Below are positions 1 through 11,506 of a stretch of 40,331 nt of DNA, one piece after another (position 1 is the first letter of the stretch; every line of letters begins with the position of its first letter). This DNA is from Pelargonium nanum (taxonomy: Eukaryota; Streptophyta; Magnoliopsida; Geraniales; Geraniaceae), in assembly GCA_036897485.1 (NCBI GenBank), contig JAYMTF010000310.1, positions 1 through 40,331 of the forward strand. The letters run 5' to 3'. The notes beneath the pieces are model-generated. The model did no database searches and was not told the DNA's origin. It saw only the letters and a program-made list of their open reading frames with translations. The translations under genes and the position numbers were made by a program.

Positions 1-3000
1 TCAAGGCAGTCCACTAAGAACCGAGTACATCATAAAGGTTACACAAAATAAGTAGGCTTTAAATTTCACTAGAAGCCCTCTTTATTGTAAGGTACCTAAT
101 AAAAATCAAATAATTAAATTCCTTATTTTTGTCTTATTTAATTGCTTCCGTTTGGGTATCCCGAACTATAGATTATATACAGTATTCAGTAATACTGGGA
201 TTAAAAAACCCTTCGATGAAGAAGTTAGTATGTATCCTATTCTGTAATAGTGGGTTTCTAACTAAATTTTGAATTCTTTTACTATACCTAAAAAACTAGC
301 ATTACCTTTAGCCTAGGGTCCGCAAAAGAAGATTTTCTCTTAAGTATTCTGACAATAAAGCATAAAGGCAAAAAGTAGAGTATTATCCAAGGAACCCTAT
401 CGAGCTTTCTAAACTAAAAGAGTACGAAAACTATTATATGTAGATTTTGAAGGGATGGGCCATTTTCGAAGTTTATTGGAAATAGGATGGTTAGTGTTTT
501 TTCATTTTTGGTTTAGAAATATAAAACAGAATTTTTTTTATATAAGTAGTTAGTTGATTCCTAAAATTTCACCTTTTTAGTCAAACACTACTGTGACATG
601 GGTTTGAATCGGGGTTTTAGAGGTCTTTTAAGTTCCCATTCCAGCGATCAAAGCAATATCCGCTCTAGTTCTAATTCCAAAACTAACTTTTCAAGTATGA
701 AAAAGGGCCTCCTTAAAAGATAGAGTTTTTGCAGTCTCCAGGGGATGGGATGCCTAATTTTCCTGGATCTTTCCCCAGTTAACTTTTGCCGGATTAGTTT
801 AGCTAGAAAACCTGAAGTGTTCCTTATTTTGCTATGTCAAAAACAAGTTATATTTAAAACCTTTTAAATGTTAGTTATCTAATACTGAAATCGTTGGCTT
901 TTCGAGTTATAAGATGATCCACTTATAAACCCTTTTTCTCATACCGAATTTCCTGATTACTTATTGCTTATTTAAGAATAAAAAATATATAGAGAAATTT
1001 ATATTTTTTGGAGACCTTTCCTAGATTGTTGGGCATGTAATAAAATAAAGGAATACCTTTACCAAGATCCCTCTATGAAAAGCAGTCCATAGTAGCTGGG
1101 GAAAACATGCGCTAAAAAGCAATATGCCCCGTTTTTAACTACACTAAATTGAAGACAGAAATGGGACTAAAAAACTGCCTCCCTCTGCTATTGTATTAAT
1201 ATTAAGAATATAAGGATTCTTTTTCTTTTATGAATCAAACTATTCAAGTGGAGAGTGGTTTAAAAGCATAAGTCACTCGTATAGTGTGCGCTAGGTTCAA
1301 AATGTCTAAAAAGGATCCTCTATTAGAGACATTTTGGGGGGTGCGTGTAGTAACCTCACAAATTTAAGAGGTTGGGTAATTAGCACCAGCGTCTAAGCAG
1401 GAAAGATTTTAACTTATTAAATTTTAACGACTTAAAATGTTACAAATTATACCAGTAGGGTCAAATCTTATTCCATTTATGGCTTAACTCAAAGTTGGAT
1501 CATCCTTTGTTTAAAGTTTGAGCTTCTATAGGATCCGTGCAGTATATAAAGAAAATGATTTACTGGATTAAGCTAGTAACTAAGTCTAAAAGAAATCCTG
1601 GTCAAACTAAAAAACAGTAGTAATCCTTTGTTTGTCGATTTAGTTTCGGTAACTGAGGATAGTTAGGGGTTCTTTGTCTCCATACTTTACCTTTTTACAT
1701 ATTTTACAAGATCTTCAAGACGTGGGTTAAATCTAATAAGAGTTGCTTTTTACCTTAATCTTTCCAAAGCCCCAAACTTAAAATTTAATTTAACTTTCGG
1801 CTTGCCAGAGAAATTATCCTTTAGTGCTTTAGATGGGAGCTCCTTCGGAGTCTTGAATACCCTTTTTAGGTGATAGGAATAATAAACGAACTTTTATCCT
1901 CCCTGAACAAAATTACTACTTCACTTTTCGTGAATCAGATGATCTGAATCTCCAATTTTAGCCTTCGTTTATACTAAGTTAGTTAAATAAACCTAGATTG
2001 CTAGGTGGCGCGGTGTTAAAGGGTTGCAGGGATGCTCGATTTCTGAGGGGACATCTCTTTCACGCACTTCCAGAGTATTCCCAAGACAAGGCCTCTTATA
2101 CTTTTTAATGTAAAACTACTAGGCCCTATTTTATACATAAAGTAAGAATTTACTTTCACAATTATCACTTTACTCAGTGGTTAATAAGTCTCATTAGATA
2201 TAAAGGAGGTGCACAGCTATGATAAGTTTGTTTTGCCGGGATAACCAAGGGCTTCTTTTCGGATAATTAAGTAGGTATCTTGTCTAATTCTAATACGCCT
2301 TTTGAGAAAAAAATGAGTTAGCCAACACTAAAAAAAGACTCCTAGTTAAAAGGATTGCCTAGCTATAATGAGGATTAGATCTTACTTTTAGACTAAGAGA
2401 TTTTGGTAAGTGAACAAGTAATGATCGAGTAAGCCAAAGCCTTACTAACAAGACAGCGTCTGTGCATCTCCTTGGAACCCTTATTGATTGACAGTGGAAT
2501 ACGACGTGGTTTAGCAGACAACTAAATTATTTAGCTTTTTTACGTAATAGAGTTATTTTACAGTGTCGCCCGGAGTGCTCGACAACATGTTACATCTCAA
2601 ATCTAACTAAAGCTTTAAGTTCGTAAAGTTAAAATTATTTTTTCTTTGTAAACTTAAAACAAGTGCTAGCAAGAAGCCCATACAAGGATCCCTATCTATA
2701 TACTTACACTACAAAACTAGAATAACTGGATAGCATATAAAGTATAAAGCGCTAAGTTAACTTAATACGGAACCTCTTAGATTTATTATAAAACTTCAAA
2801 GAAAATGGGGCTAAATATATATTAAGGGTTGGTATAATATTCGGATTATAAGTAAGCGGTTTACTTATGAGTGGCAGAAGGGGGTCCCACCAAGTATACT
2901 TATAAGGGGAGCTCAATATTGTTGCTAAGAGTTCCTGTTGATAGGCAAAGACGCCACAAAATACAGAGTTTCTTCGGGATTGTAGAAAAAGGGCATCTCA

Positions 3001-4300
3001 ATTCTAAAAAAAGGAAGCGTCGGATTAATAGAAAAAGGAAATAGGAAATTCCAAACATTGGGGCTCAACCTTTCCAAGGGATAGATATGTGCTCCGTAAT
3101 CAAATGCCCTGTTAATTGCGAAATATCCGCTTTTTTATAACTCCTTGCAAAGCCTTTATAAAAAAGTTTAGAATTTTTTTAAGAATTTTTCTATCACAGA
3201 CCCGTACATTACGAGAACAGAGTTTCATATATCCAGTCAAAGCTAGGGTTACACACAAATTAGTGACTCCCATATAATAGGTGGGAGAGACCCTTTTCAT
3301 TAGAATCTTTATTTAAGGTTCCCTTGATTTGTTCAATTTGTAATTCAGGGATCTTATATTGTAGAACACAGAGGTTACTATGTCTCTAGAATTGTCTTAC
3401 ATTCCTATAAAGAAGACCTAATATAAGTATAATTTTACTTCAAAGTTTACTAATGGATTTTACTTTCTTTGCTTGCGCGCTTTAATTCTTACCTGGAAAC
3501 CCGCCAAAAAATGTAGGTGTTAAACACTGACTTTAAATCGCAAGGGTTCCCTATTTGAATCCGGCATTATAATTTTAATTTTATAAGTCCCCCTAACTTC
3601 CGTCCATTCGGTTAAGAAACCGTTATGCAATGTCCTCATATCACGTATATAAGCGGGTAAGATCAAACAAAAACTCTATAAATACTAATAAACTCTACTC
3701 TTTTTGCTTATTACGTCAAGAAAAAGAAATAATACTATGAGGTACCCTCCTGTTTACTCGACGAATCTGAATGAAAGTCATGCGCAAATAACAACAAAGC
3801 ATAAATAAACAAGGTATAGTTCTAATTAAGTTGGTTTTGTTCCTCCTTAGAAAGTAAATAGATTACGTCCTACGATACAGTAAAAAGATTTAACATATAA
3901 CTGGGAAATCTTGATATAAGAACACAAATCCGAGAATAGGAATCGAAAACGGTTTTTGTTTCTAATACTTCATATAGGAAATAGTAGTAGCATTGTAAAT
4001 AAATTTAATAAATAAAACGCTTTTTAAATACATAGAAAGCGTAAACCTTATTCCCTCATCCTAAGGATTCTAATAAGGCAGCCAGTACGAAACCCTAGCA
4101 AGAGAAATCTGATCGTTAGCTTTAAAATATTCGTTCGAACTCTTGCATGCCTCTATATAAACTGTGTCTTATCACTCAGCTCTATTGCCAAAAGGCAGAT
4201 CTTAGGAAGAAAAAACTTTAACTAACAGACTTTTAAAGAACCCTAATACTTAATCTCTCTTAATATAGGATGATCTAAGGAAAAAAGCGGCAATGTAATG
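1..4300. other. Noncoding spacer, left end
   Basis: I see no gene here. The longest open frame is 62 codons and is of chance quality. G+C in sampled lines is near 40 percent at around 600 and 1320, a little above the window average. The only structure noted is the GC-rich motif and hairpin at 1836-1850. Confidence 0.6.
1836..1850 (+). repeat. GC-rich motif GGAGCTCCTTC, copy 1, with hairpin
   Basis: The 11-base motif GGAGCTCCTTC (1836-1846) recurs exactly at 6058-6068 and 38360-38370. Here it runs on into GGAG, giving a CTCC-TTC-GGAG hairpin (1840-1850). At this base composition one exact copy in 40 kb would already be unusual, so three suggest a small dispersed element. GC-rich palindromic clusters of this sort are known in yeast and volvocine algal mitochondria. 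Confidence 0.5.
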
Positions 4301-4337
4301 ACTTTTAAGAGACTAGTGTAAGTGTCTCTTAAAGAGT
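4301..4337 (+). other. Strong stem-loop, 13 pairs with one bulge
   Basis: ACTTTTAAGAGAC (4301-4313) pairs with GTCTCTTAAAGAGT (4324-4337). Ten pairs run without a break, then a single bulged C, then three more pairs. The loop is ten bases. It is one of the longest inverted repeats I found in the window. No neighbouring gene explains it, so it may be a remnant of a processing or recombination site. Confidence 0.5.
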
Positions 4338-4766
4338 TCCAGGGGGGTCTTATGTAATCTTATACCAACTAGTGAAGAGCGCAGCTCCCGATAGAAGATA
4401 TAAAGTTTATTTCCCTATAAAGATTCATCGATAGGGTATTCTACCGGATAGGGAGACTCAAGGGTTGATTAAACATCTATATCTAATATATTCCTGAGGT
4501 GATATTGAAACTAACTTACAAACCAGGAAATGCCTTTAGGAAGGCGCCTTCGAGGGTAATCTTATTCCCGGATAGATCGAATATAAGCTTCTGAAAGAAT
4601 GTCAATTACATATGTCTTAGGAGATTCTTTTTTCTTCTAATTCTACACGCTTATTCGCTGCACTCCCATTGTTTCTTTTTCGTTTATGAATGATACTGGT
4701 ATTCGAGTGATACTTGAGTGAGGGCTATCTATGAGGGGTCAAAAATAACGAAATAGGAGTTTTATG

Positions 4767-4781
4767 GAGCCCCTTCGGCTC
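4767..4781 (+). other. GC-rich hairpin GAGCC-CCTTC-GGCTC
   Basis: A five-pair, nearly all-GC stem around CCTTC in an AT-rich setting. The CCTTCGG core is shared with the hairpin at 1840-1850, so both may belong to one family of GC-rich elements. Confidence 0.4.
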
Positions 4782-5424
4782 GGCATTGTTTGCTCATGCT
4801 TTATAGTAATTTTAGCTCTTTTACGCTTTAGTATTCTAAATTTCAAGGACATCTGGATCCTTAGAAGTAGGAAAATAGTTAATTCTATGTTTAACTACGA
4901 GAGTTACATTTGTTTTGTAGAGGTTTTTTATCCTTGTTCTTAAGTGAAAAGTATGTTACTTGCACTAGATACGACTTTTGTTAGTACAAAGAGAGTAAAA
5001 TATCTTATACTCTTTGGGTAAGAGCATTCGCATCGTTAAATACTTATATCTTGGAACTATATATAACTTATAGCCTTTCTTTTAAAATCCATATCCAGCT
5101 TTATAAGCAGCTTACGTAAGATCGCTTACTACCCTATATATTATATAAGTTGAATATATTCTTTATTTGGACCTTTAACCTTAGAGACACAAAGGAGGCC
5201 CCGATTTGGTAAGAAAAAGCGGTAAACTCTTAGTTATTAATCTGGGTTCAAGGATACTTGTACTGGAAGGTCCTTAATTTTACCTTTTAAGGAAGGAGCA
5301 CACTACTAGTTACTAGATTAGAAAAGTTTTACACTATAATGGTAAATGATAAGGGGCCCTTATATCTTATATAATTACGAGATACTTAATAAAAGTCTAG
5401 GGGTAAATGCTAATAAAGAATCCT

Positions 5425-5439
5425 TAATAATAATAATAA
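5425..5439. repeat. Short AAT trinucleotide tract
   Basis: A short run of AAT/TAA units. It falls inside a 66-codon open frame that I regard as spurious. Confidence 0.5.
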
Positions 5440-6057
5440 ACTCAATTACTAACCTATCTAAACAAGCAAGCTCCCTCGGCATATACCTGTATATTACAGC
5501 ATACAATTTGAAACCCGGATTAACTACAATATTTTTTATTGAATAAATACATAATTTATGTAAAAGTTGTTCTAAGGCCCTTTTTCACTACTAATAAAGT
5601 AATAAAGAGTTAGCGTGCCATCGCGTATGATATTTACTACAGTTTTCTTCTTTAAATTTATAAAGGGACTCTTGTTAATAAATCCCGTAATTACACCTCT
5701 TTAGTACTAAGGTCTAAGTTATAAAACTTAATACACTTATAGAGATCAAAAAAATGCCTGTGCTTTAATAGTTAATAGGTAGCTACCCTGAGAACCTATG
5801 CTATTCTAAGTTTAGCTGTCCTCGTAGAATATTCTAATTCAATTTAGGGAGGGTTAAAAGCACAATTAAAGGGATACATAAGAAAGTGCACTTTTATGCC
5901 CTCTTCTCAAGTGCAAGCAAGTAGTGCATAAGGGTTGTGGTAAAGATAGGAAGCACTTTGTCTTGTATGTTAAGGGGCAAAAGCTTCTTATTGTAAGACA
6001 CAAACCACTACTGTTTCCTACTCGACTAATAGCTTTCATCTTAATGAAAAAAAGCGA

Positions 6058-6068
6058 GGAGCTCCTTC
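6058..6068 (+). repeat. GC-rich motif GGAGCTCCTTC, copy 2
   Basis: Exact copy of the motif at 1836-1846, containing the palindrome GGAGCTCC. Here it is followed by an A run, so the extra hairpin seen at copy 1 is not formed. Confidence 0.45.
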
Positions 6069-6521
6069 AAAAAAAGGACTTAGCTTTTGATAATTGGATA
6101 CAAATATTTGAAATCCTTTGGGAAGGGGTGTTTACTAGTATTACTTAACATTTTCCAATAGGATACTATAAATTCAATTCAGAGTTTGCTGCAATCTCAC
6201 TATCCTAAAAGAGTTTGAATGCTTTAGCTTCTTTGGAAAAGAGTTCCTGTTATAAGTTATCGGTTAACACAACGTTTAAAATATCTGTTGACTAGAGGAC
6301 CCCCTTGCTTTAGCACAATACAATAAATACGGGTTTCCAGACCCAGACAGAGTCATTTTTTATCCTACATCGAAATCCTATTTAGTAATGCTGAATATAA
6401 TTTGAGTGCCCTCTAACTAAACGGGGATCGGTTCTTGTATGACACAAGCTCATAAGGGAAGAGAATTTAGATCGGAATCGGCATAATATCAAGACAGCTA
6501 CCCATGTACCCTGGGTCGGAT

Positions 6522-6571
6522 TCTCTAAAGTATATCTTGTTTATTTGGTTCTAAAGGGAATACTTTAGAGA
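6522..6571 (+). other. Perfect 12-base inverted repeat
   Basis: TCTCTAAAGTAT (6522-6533) and ATACTTTAGAGA (6560-6571) are perfect reverse complements, separated by 26 bases. They could form a stem-loop in either strand's RNA. No gene lies beside it. Confidence 0.45.
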
Positions 6572-7131
6572 GAGAACTTCGCATAAAGAGTTTAATAGAT
6601 TCCTTTTCAAAAAAAGTATACTCTTAACTTTTCAAAGAATTACTTTGCCCATCAGTAAACCCCGAAAGAATTAAATTCATTGAATCCCTCCTGATATTTA
6701 AGTCACCTTATTTTGAATAGTTGGATTCGTTTATAAATGAAAGCAACAACAGGGATAATTTAGCTACTGGTAAAAAACCCTCGTTACTTAATCTTAATAA
6801 TGAGGTAATACATTGGTTAGTTATTTTCCTTTTAGGAATGAATGCACTTTGCTTTTAGGGCTCCTTCTATACTAAGTATAGGGATTCCTTACTTAATAAA
6901 ACGAGCTAAATTACTTAGTTATAGGATAGGGTCTTGGGCAATTAAGTGGTTGAGAGTAAAAAATCTAAAAACTAAAATCTTAAAGGAAACCCTTTTTAAT
7001 TGCAACTTAATTATGGGGCTTGTGATTACTAGTAGTATTTTAAGTACGAATTCTTCTAAGAGGTTAGAGAAGTAGTTGATAGATACGCTCATCGATAGCA
7101 GAAATTAGTGTGTAATTACAGATAATATAGC

Positions 7132-7148
7132 CATGATTAGAAATCATG
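7132..7148 (+). other. Short perfect hairpin
   Basis: CATGATT and AATCATG pair over seven bases around a three-base loop. There is no U-run after it and no gene nearby. Confidence 0.3.
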
Positions 7149-8004
7149 ATAAAGGTAAACCGTACACAATTCAGATATCCGAATTCCAATTAACGAGTTA
7201 CCAGCTCCTCAGATTCCACTTCATAACTTTCATATTATAGAAAGGGACTGCTATAAGATCTAACCAAATTAAAGAAGGAACACAAAAAAGCTAAGTGTAA
7301 ACGGAAGGATGACTCAAATTGAACCCTTAAAATTACGACTTATGAGTTAAGTGCTTTAACTTGAACATGAAGATACCTGGCTTTATACGAAAAACCCTAG
7401 TAATATGACCCGGATGTAAGAAGGCAAAAGGATATGCAATGATAAAGTACTCTAATTAAGTAATTATAAGATTTAAATTTACGCAATATTTATTGCTCTG
7501 CTAAGACGAGGACTGCAAAAGAGGAGTCTAGATAGCAATGATTTGTATAAAAAGACCCCTCATTTTAGTAGAGATGGTATTTAAGAAGTTATTCTTATGT
7601 TTGCAGCTTACATATTATTGATGAGGAAAGTCTACTACTAACTAGTATAAACGGCCTAAATGAAAGGCATGTTTGAAAGTGTTCGGTTGTTCTTTATACT
7701 ATATCCTAACTTAGTCCAACAAATCATATGCCGAATCTCAGGAACGAATAAGAGTGGGGTATAAAGTCAAGTTTGTGCTTTAAGAGATAAAACAAATTAC
7801 GGAGCTAACTTGCATTATTAATATAAAGATAAAGTCAAAATATCTTAAGTTTAGATTAAGTTTAACGTATAATTTTTTTATTTAATAACACAATTAAAGT
7901 TAAAATAGTGAGATATCTACGTAATTGATTAACTAGGAGTACTCCTTTATTTAATGATATTAGTATTATTGCTCTTAAATAAATATATTCTCGCCTATAC
8001 AAGT

Positions 8005-8017
8005 TATATATATATAT
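8005..8017. repeat. Short TA dinucleotide tract
   Basis: Six and a half TA units, the longest dinucleotide run I noticed. Such a tract is common in AT-rich mitochondrial spacers. Confidence 0.6.
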
Positions 8018-8325
8018 CCTGTATGAGTTAATTAATCTTTTGTGTGATTTACCATGCAGTTACAAAAGTAGGGGTACTTTCTGACTACCACAAAAAGGGA
8101 AAATATTTCTCGGTTTACCTAATAAGCGACCCCCTACTTATAAAAAGCTATACTATGTACAATAAAATATAAAACACTGTTATTTTCATTAGATGTTGTC
8201 AGTAAAAACCCTTAATAGAATACTAGTAATCGGGGGGTTTTGAAAATCACTTAAATAGAAAGAAATCTCTCAACATCTATATACTGTAAATTAGTAGATG
8301 TTCTGAACGAATGAGGGCAAAGAAT

Positions 8326-8395
8326 TCAAATCTACTCGCGGTAGAGCGCGAGGATCCTAATTAGAAAAATGTAGGTTCAAATCCTATAAAGCGCA
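8326..8395 (+). pseudogene. Decayed tRNA-like sequence (anticodon position reads CCT)
   Basis: The D-arm part CGCGGTAGAGC (about 8337-8347) resembles the common AGCTCAGCGGTAGAGC form with two bases missing. A T-arm follows: stem GTAGG (8371-8375), loop TTCAAAT, stem CCTAT (8383-8387). The distance from the end of the D-stem to the T-stem is 23 bases, exactly the tRNA standard. This places T at position 33, CCT at 34-36 and A at 37, as in tRNA-Arg(CCU). The anticodon stem (CGAGG against TTAGA) and acceptor stem (TCAAATC against AAAGCGC) do not pair. I read it as a dead tRNA gene. A tRNA repaired by RNA editing is possible but less likely. Confidence 0.5.
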
Positions 8396-11300
8396 ACGGA
8401 AACTATTACTACCTTTATCTCTAAGAAAGTGAGTTACTATATACCTGTGGGGTAAAAACTCCCTATAAATTACTTACCAGAGCGCCGCCCTATACAAAAG
8501 GAACTCCATTTGGATTTACTAAATGACATGCATATGTCTACTAAATTAGCCCAGAAAGTACTCGCAATAGCTTTTATCTTTATACAAACTTGTCAAATTA
8601 TTAGAGAAGTATGAATGTTTAGTTGTTAGCTCTCTGTCCTTTTTATCCCCTCGGAAACACAAATAATTTACGGAATACTTCAAGAATTGCAATAAATCCC
8701 TGTTTAGAAAGAATGTCCTTGGATTCCGAGCTTTGACTCCTGATGTCAGTTTACCCCTGTTTTACTTTTATATATTTGGCTTACTAAATATTGGGTAAAT
8801 TTACACTAAGATTAGACCTTATTTGTACTTAGAACTTCGTTATCTTAAATTTTTAACCTCATTGAATTACTACCTTGGCCGACCCAAAAGAATTATTGTC
8901 TAGGCCTTTGTAAGCAAAAACTGAAGAAGTTTTCGTTTTGGGAGAGTTTGTATATAATTTTATAGGTTGCGAGTGTACCCCGGATACTTTTGCTTTTTTA
9001 AGAGACCCGGTTTTCTAACCAACCCTTTGAAGCTAGACTGGAGGAAAATAAGACTTGTAATACTCCCATACTATCTATCTCTAGTGTGATTAAATCCGAA
9101 GTTGAGCCAATTGAATTGACAGCTAAAAGTGCTTTCGTAGTCCTTATAATATATTTAGTAGAATAGATATAAGAGCAAAAGTCTAAAGGACTTTTTTATA
9201 TTTCTGTATCTATTTATAATAATATTAAGGAGTAGCTTGCTTTTTAATTAGATTAAAAAAAGTCCTATAAAGAAAGATAGAGCATTAAGGTGAACCTGGT
9301 TTACTGGTAAAGCGGCATTTCTATTAACTTTTGTCAAATGAGAGAGAGCCTAAAGTTTCCCGTTTTGTATCCCGCATACTTACTAAACTATCTATAAATT
9401 GACTACTCCTGAATATCTCTCTAATTAGTAATTATACAAGTCATATTCAAAGTTAACTGATTCAAATTTAGCTTTTGCCTTCTGTCTTATGCTAACCTTC
9501 TAGTATTATATAACAAGAATAGTTTTAAGAATTAAGTAAAAAGACTCTATATAATGCATTCTTAAGAGAATTACTAGAATACCTGTTAACAAAGTAAGCT
9601 CATATTTCTAGGAATATCCCTAAGCTATTGGTGTCTCTTATTACTCTTATTACAAAGACTTTTAGTCAGCACTTGAGGGTTAAATCTGTACCCTACAGAA
9701 TAGGGAACTCTTATATTGTTTAAAACTCTCTTTACTTCTCAGGTTGTCCAAAAAGATACATTACTAAGCAAAAGGGCGTTCTACTCTTGCTACGATTCCG
9801 CTTTTACCTAGTCTTTACTTAAAAGCAGTTTGTCATATACTTTCAAATCCTTTTATAAATTATAAAGCTGAGTTTTCTTAAAAAGGAATAACTATAAAAA
9901 GTCAAGATAGGTAAAAATTTATCTATGTAAGGAAGCGTAGTAGTGGCCTCGTACTAGATTAATATAAGGATGAAAAGAGTACATTAAAATTACTTACAAC
10001 AGTCTCTCTTTTTTGTAAATATTCTTTATTAAATTAGATGGCCTTTTGTCTGCTTTATAAATAGACAAGGGAGCCATTTCCTAAATTATACAATTGAGAA
10101 TAAGGTTAGTAAACCCAACATGCTTATACTGATTAAGTATGTGGCTTTTAGAAATAGGCTTACAACCTATAAGAACTAATACTTTAATTTATTCAGCTTG
10201 AAACAGAACAAAATTGGGTATACACCAGTATATAGTTTAAGCAAACTTCGTATTTGAAAGAAAACACTTCATCAACTTAAGTGAGCCCCTGCGTCTTAAT
10301 ATTATTAAGTTTTTTTCGATTCCCTCAAAGGACTTTGATTTACTTAAAAAGATACATCCAGTGAAAGGTGCTACTCAGGAACTCTGTATACCGTAGTTGT
10401 GCGGTTAATTTATACTTTTGTTTGTTAGCTTTCTTGGAATACACCCAATTATCAAAGTTTCACTGTGGAGTGGCTGACTTATTTATATACAAGCTTTCAT
10501 AGATGTCAGTATAAGACTTCTATAGAAACGTAAAACTGTTCTTAGCTAGGTATATAGTGTCTTTTAATTGACCAAAAGAGTTTTGCCAGGTAGATTATAT
10601 TTCATTTCTTAGTTTGTATGTTCTTGGTCTTTATTAATTCTTTCTTTTTAAGACACAAAAGCATGCTATTAAATGCAAAAATTTCTTAGAATTACAGGGA
10701 CTTCGTGTCCAATCCATTTTTGGGGGGTTGTTTGGGGAGGTTTGCGAGATTTCCCTTCTATACCTTTATGGAATTTGTAAAACAAGCTTCAAAGGTATTT
10801 TTTAGTAAATAATATAATTGAACTATACGTAGATCCAAACTATTAAGGCTACTAGAAAAAAAAGTATCCCTTGTAGCGCCCCTCATTATTAAAGGGTTTT
10901 ACAGTATAGGACGCCGCTTTACGAGTTTGCTTATCAAATTACTGTACACCTTACATACAGGTATAATTAAAAAGGACCATAAATCCTGAAAGTATACTAT
11001 TATACTTGAGATATTCTATCAATTCAGTAAATACTTTGAAAGCTAACAGGAGAGTAAAGTGGGCTGCTCTGGAAAAGGGCTTACTTTCTAGTAATAATGC
11101 TATTCAGGGAGTGCTTGTGTAATATTCTATACATTATACATTAGGGGTGTTCCTATAGTTTTATAATAAATATTAAGGCGCAAAGGGAATATGAACTTTT
11201 CTCGAATATTGGGCTGAAAGTTAGAACCTACATTAAAAAGTTGGGAGCATATATTCATTTAATAAAAGAATGAATAAAACTAGATTTTGGACACCAGTTA

Positions 11301-11473
11301 AAGCAACACAGAATGATCTGACGGAGATTTCCAAGGCACAGCGTAAACTTAGAAACTAAGTATCTTCCTTTGCTATTAAAATTATCTCAGAGTTCTACTT
11401 ACTTTTATACTCGAATGGGAATTCCCACGGATGCTTAGAATATTCGATTTCTTCCCCGTTTGTTTTTGGAAGC
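8396..11473. other. Noncoding spacer, nothing recognised
   Basis: There is no open frame of 60 codons or more, and I saw no RNA gene or strong inverted repeat. Sampled composition is AT-rich (about 25 percent G+C near 9420). Confidence 0.55.
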
Positions 11474-11506
11474 AAAAATTCTTGCCAAACATAAAGCTTT
11501 TCGTAT
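11474..11506 (+). repeat. Dispersed repeat of about 33 bases, copy 1
   Basis: This copy matches 17582-17613 at 31 of 33 aligned positions, with one substitution (T here, G there) and one extra G here. Both copies contain TTCTTGCCAAACA followed by AAAGCTTTTC. A match this long with so few differences is not expected by chance in 40 kb. The copies are in direct orientation, about 6.1 kb apart. Neither lies in a gene. Confidence 0.75.

Larger units (their letters stand above)
4338..8325. other. Noncoding spacer with hairpins
   Basis: Open frames of 66, 74 and 77 codons lie at 5346-5546, 5924-6148 and 6842-7075. None resembles a known mitochondrial protein. The stretch holds the hairpins at 4767, 6522 and 7132, the second GC-rich motif at 6058, and short AAT and TA tracts. 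Confidence 0.55.
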
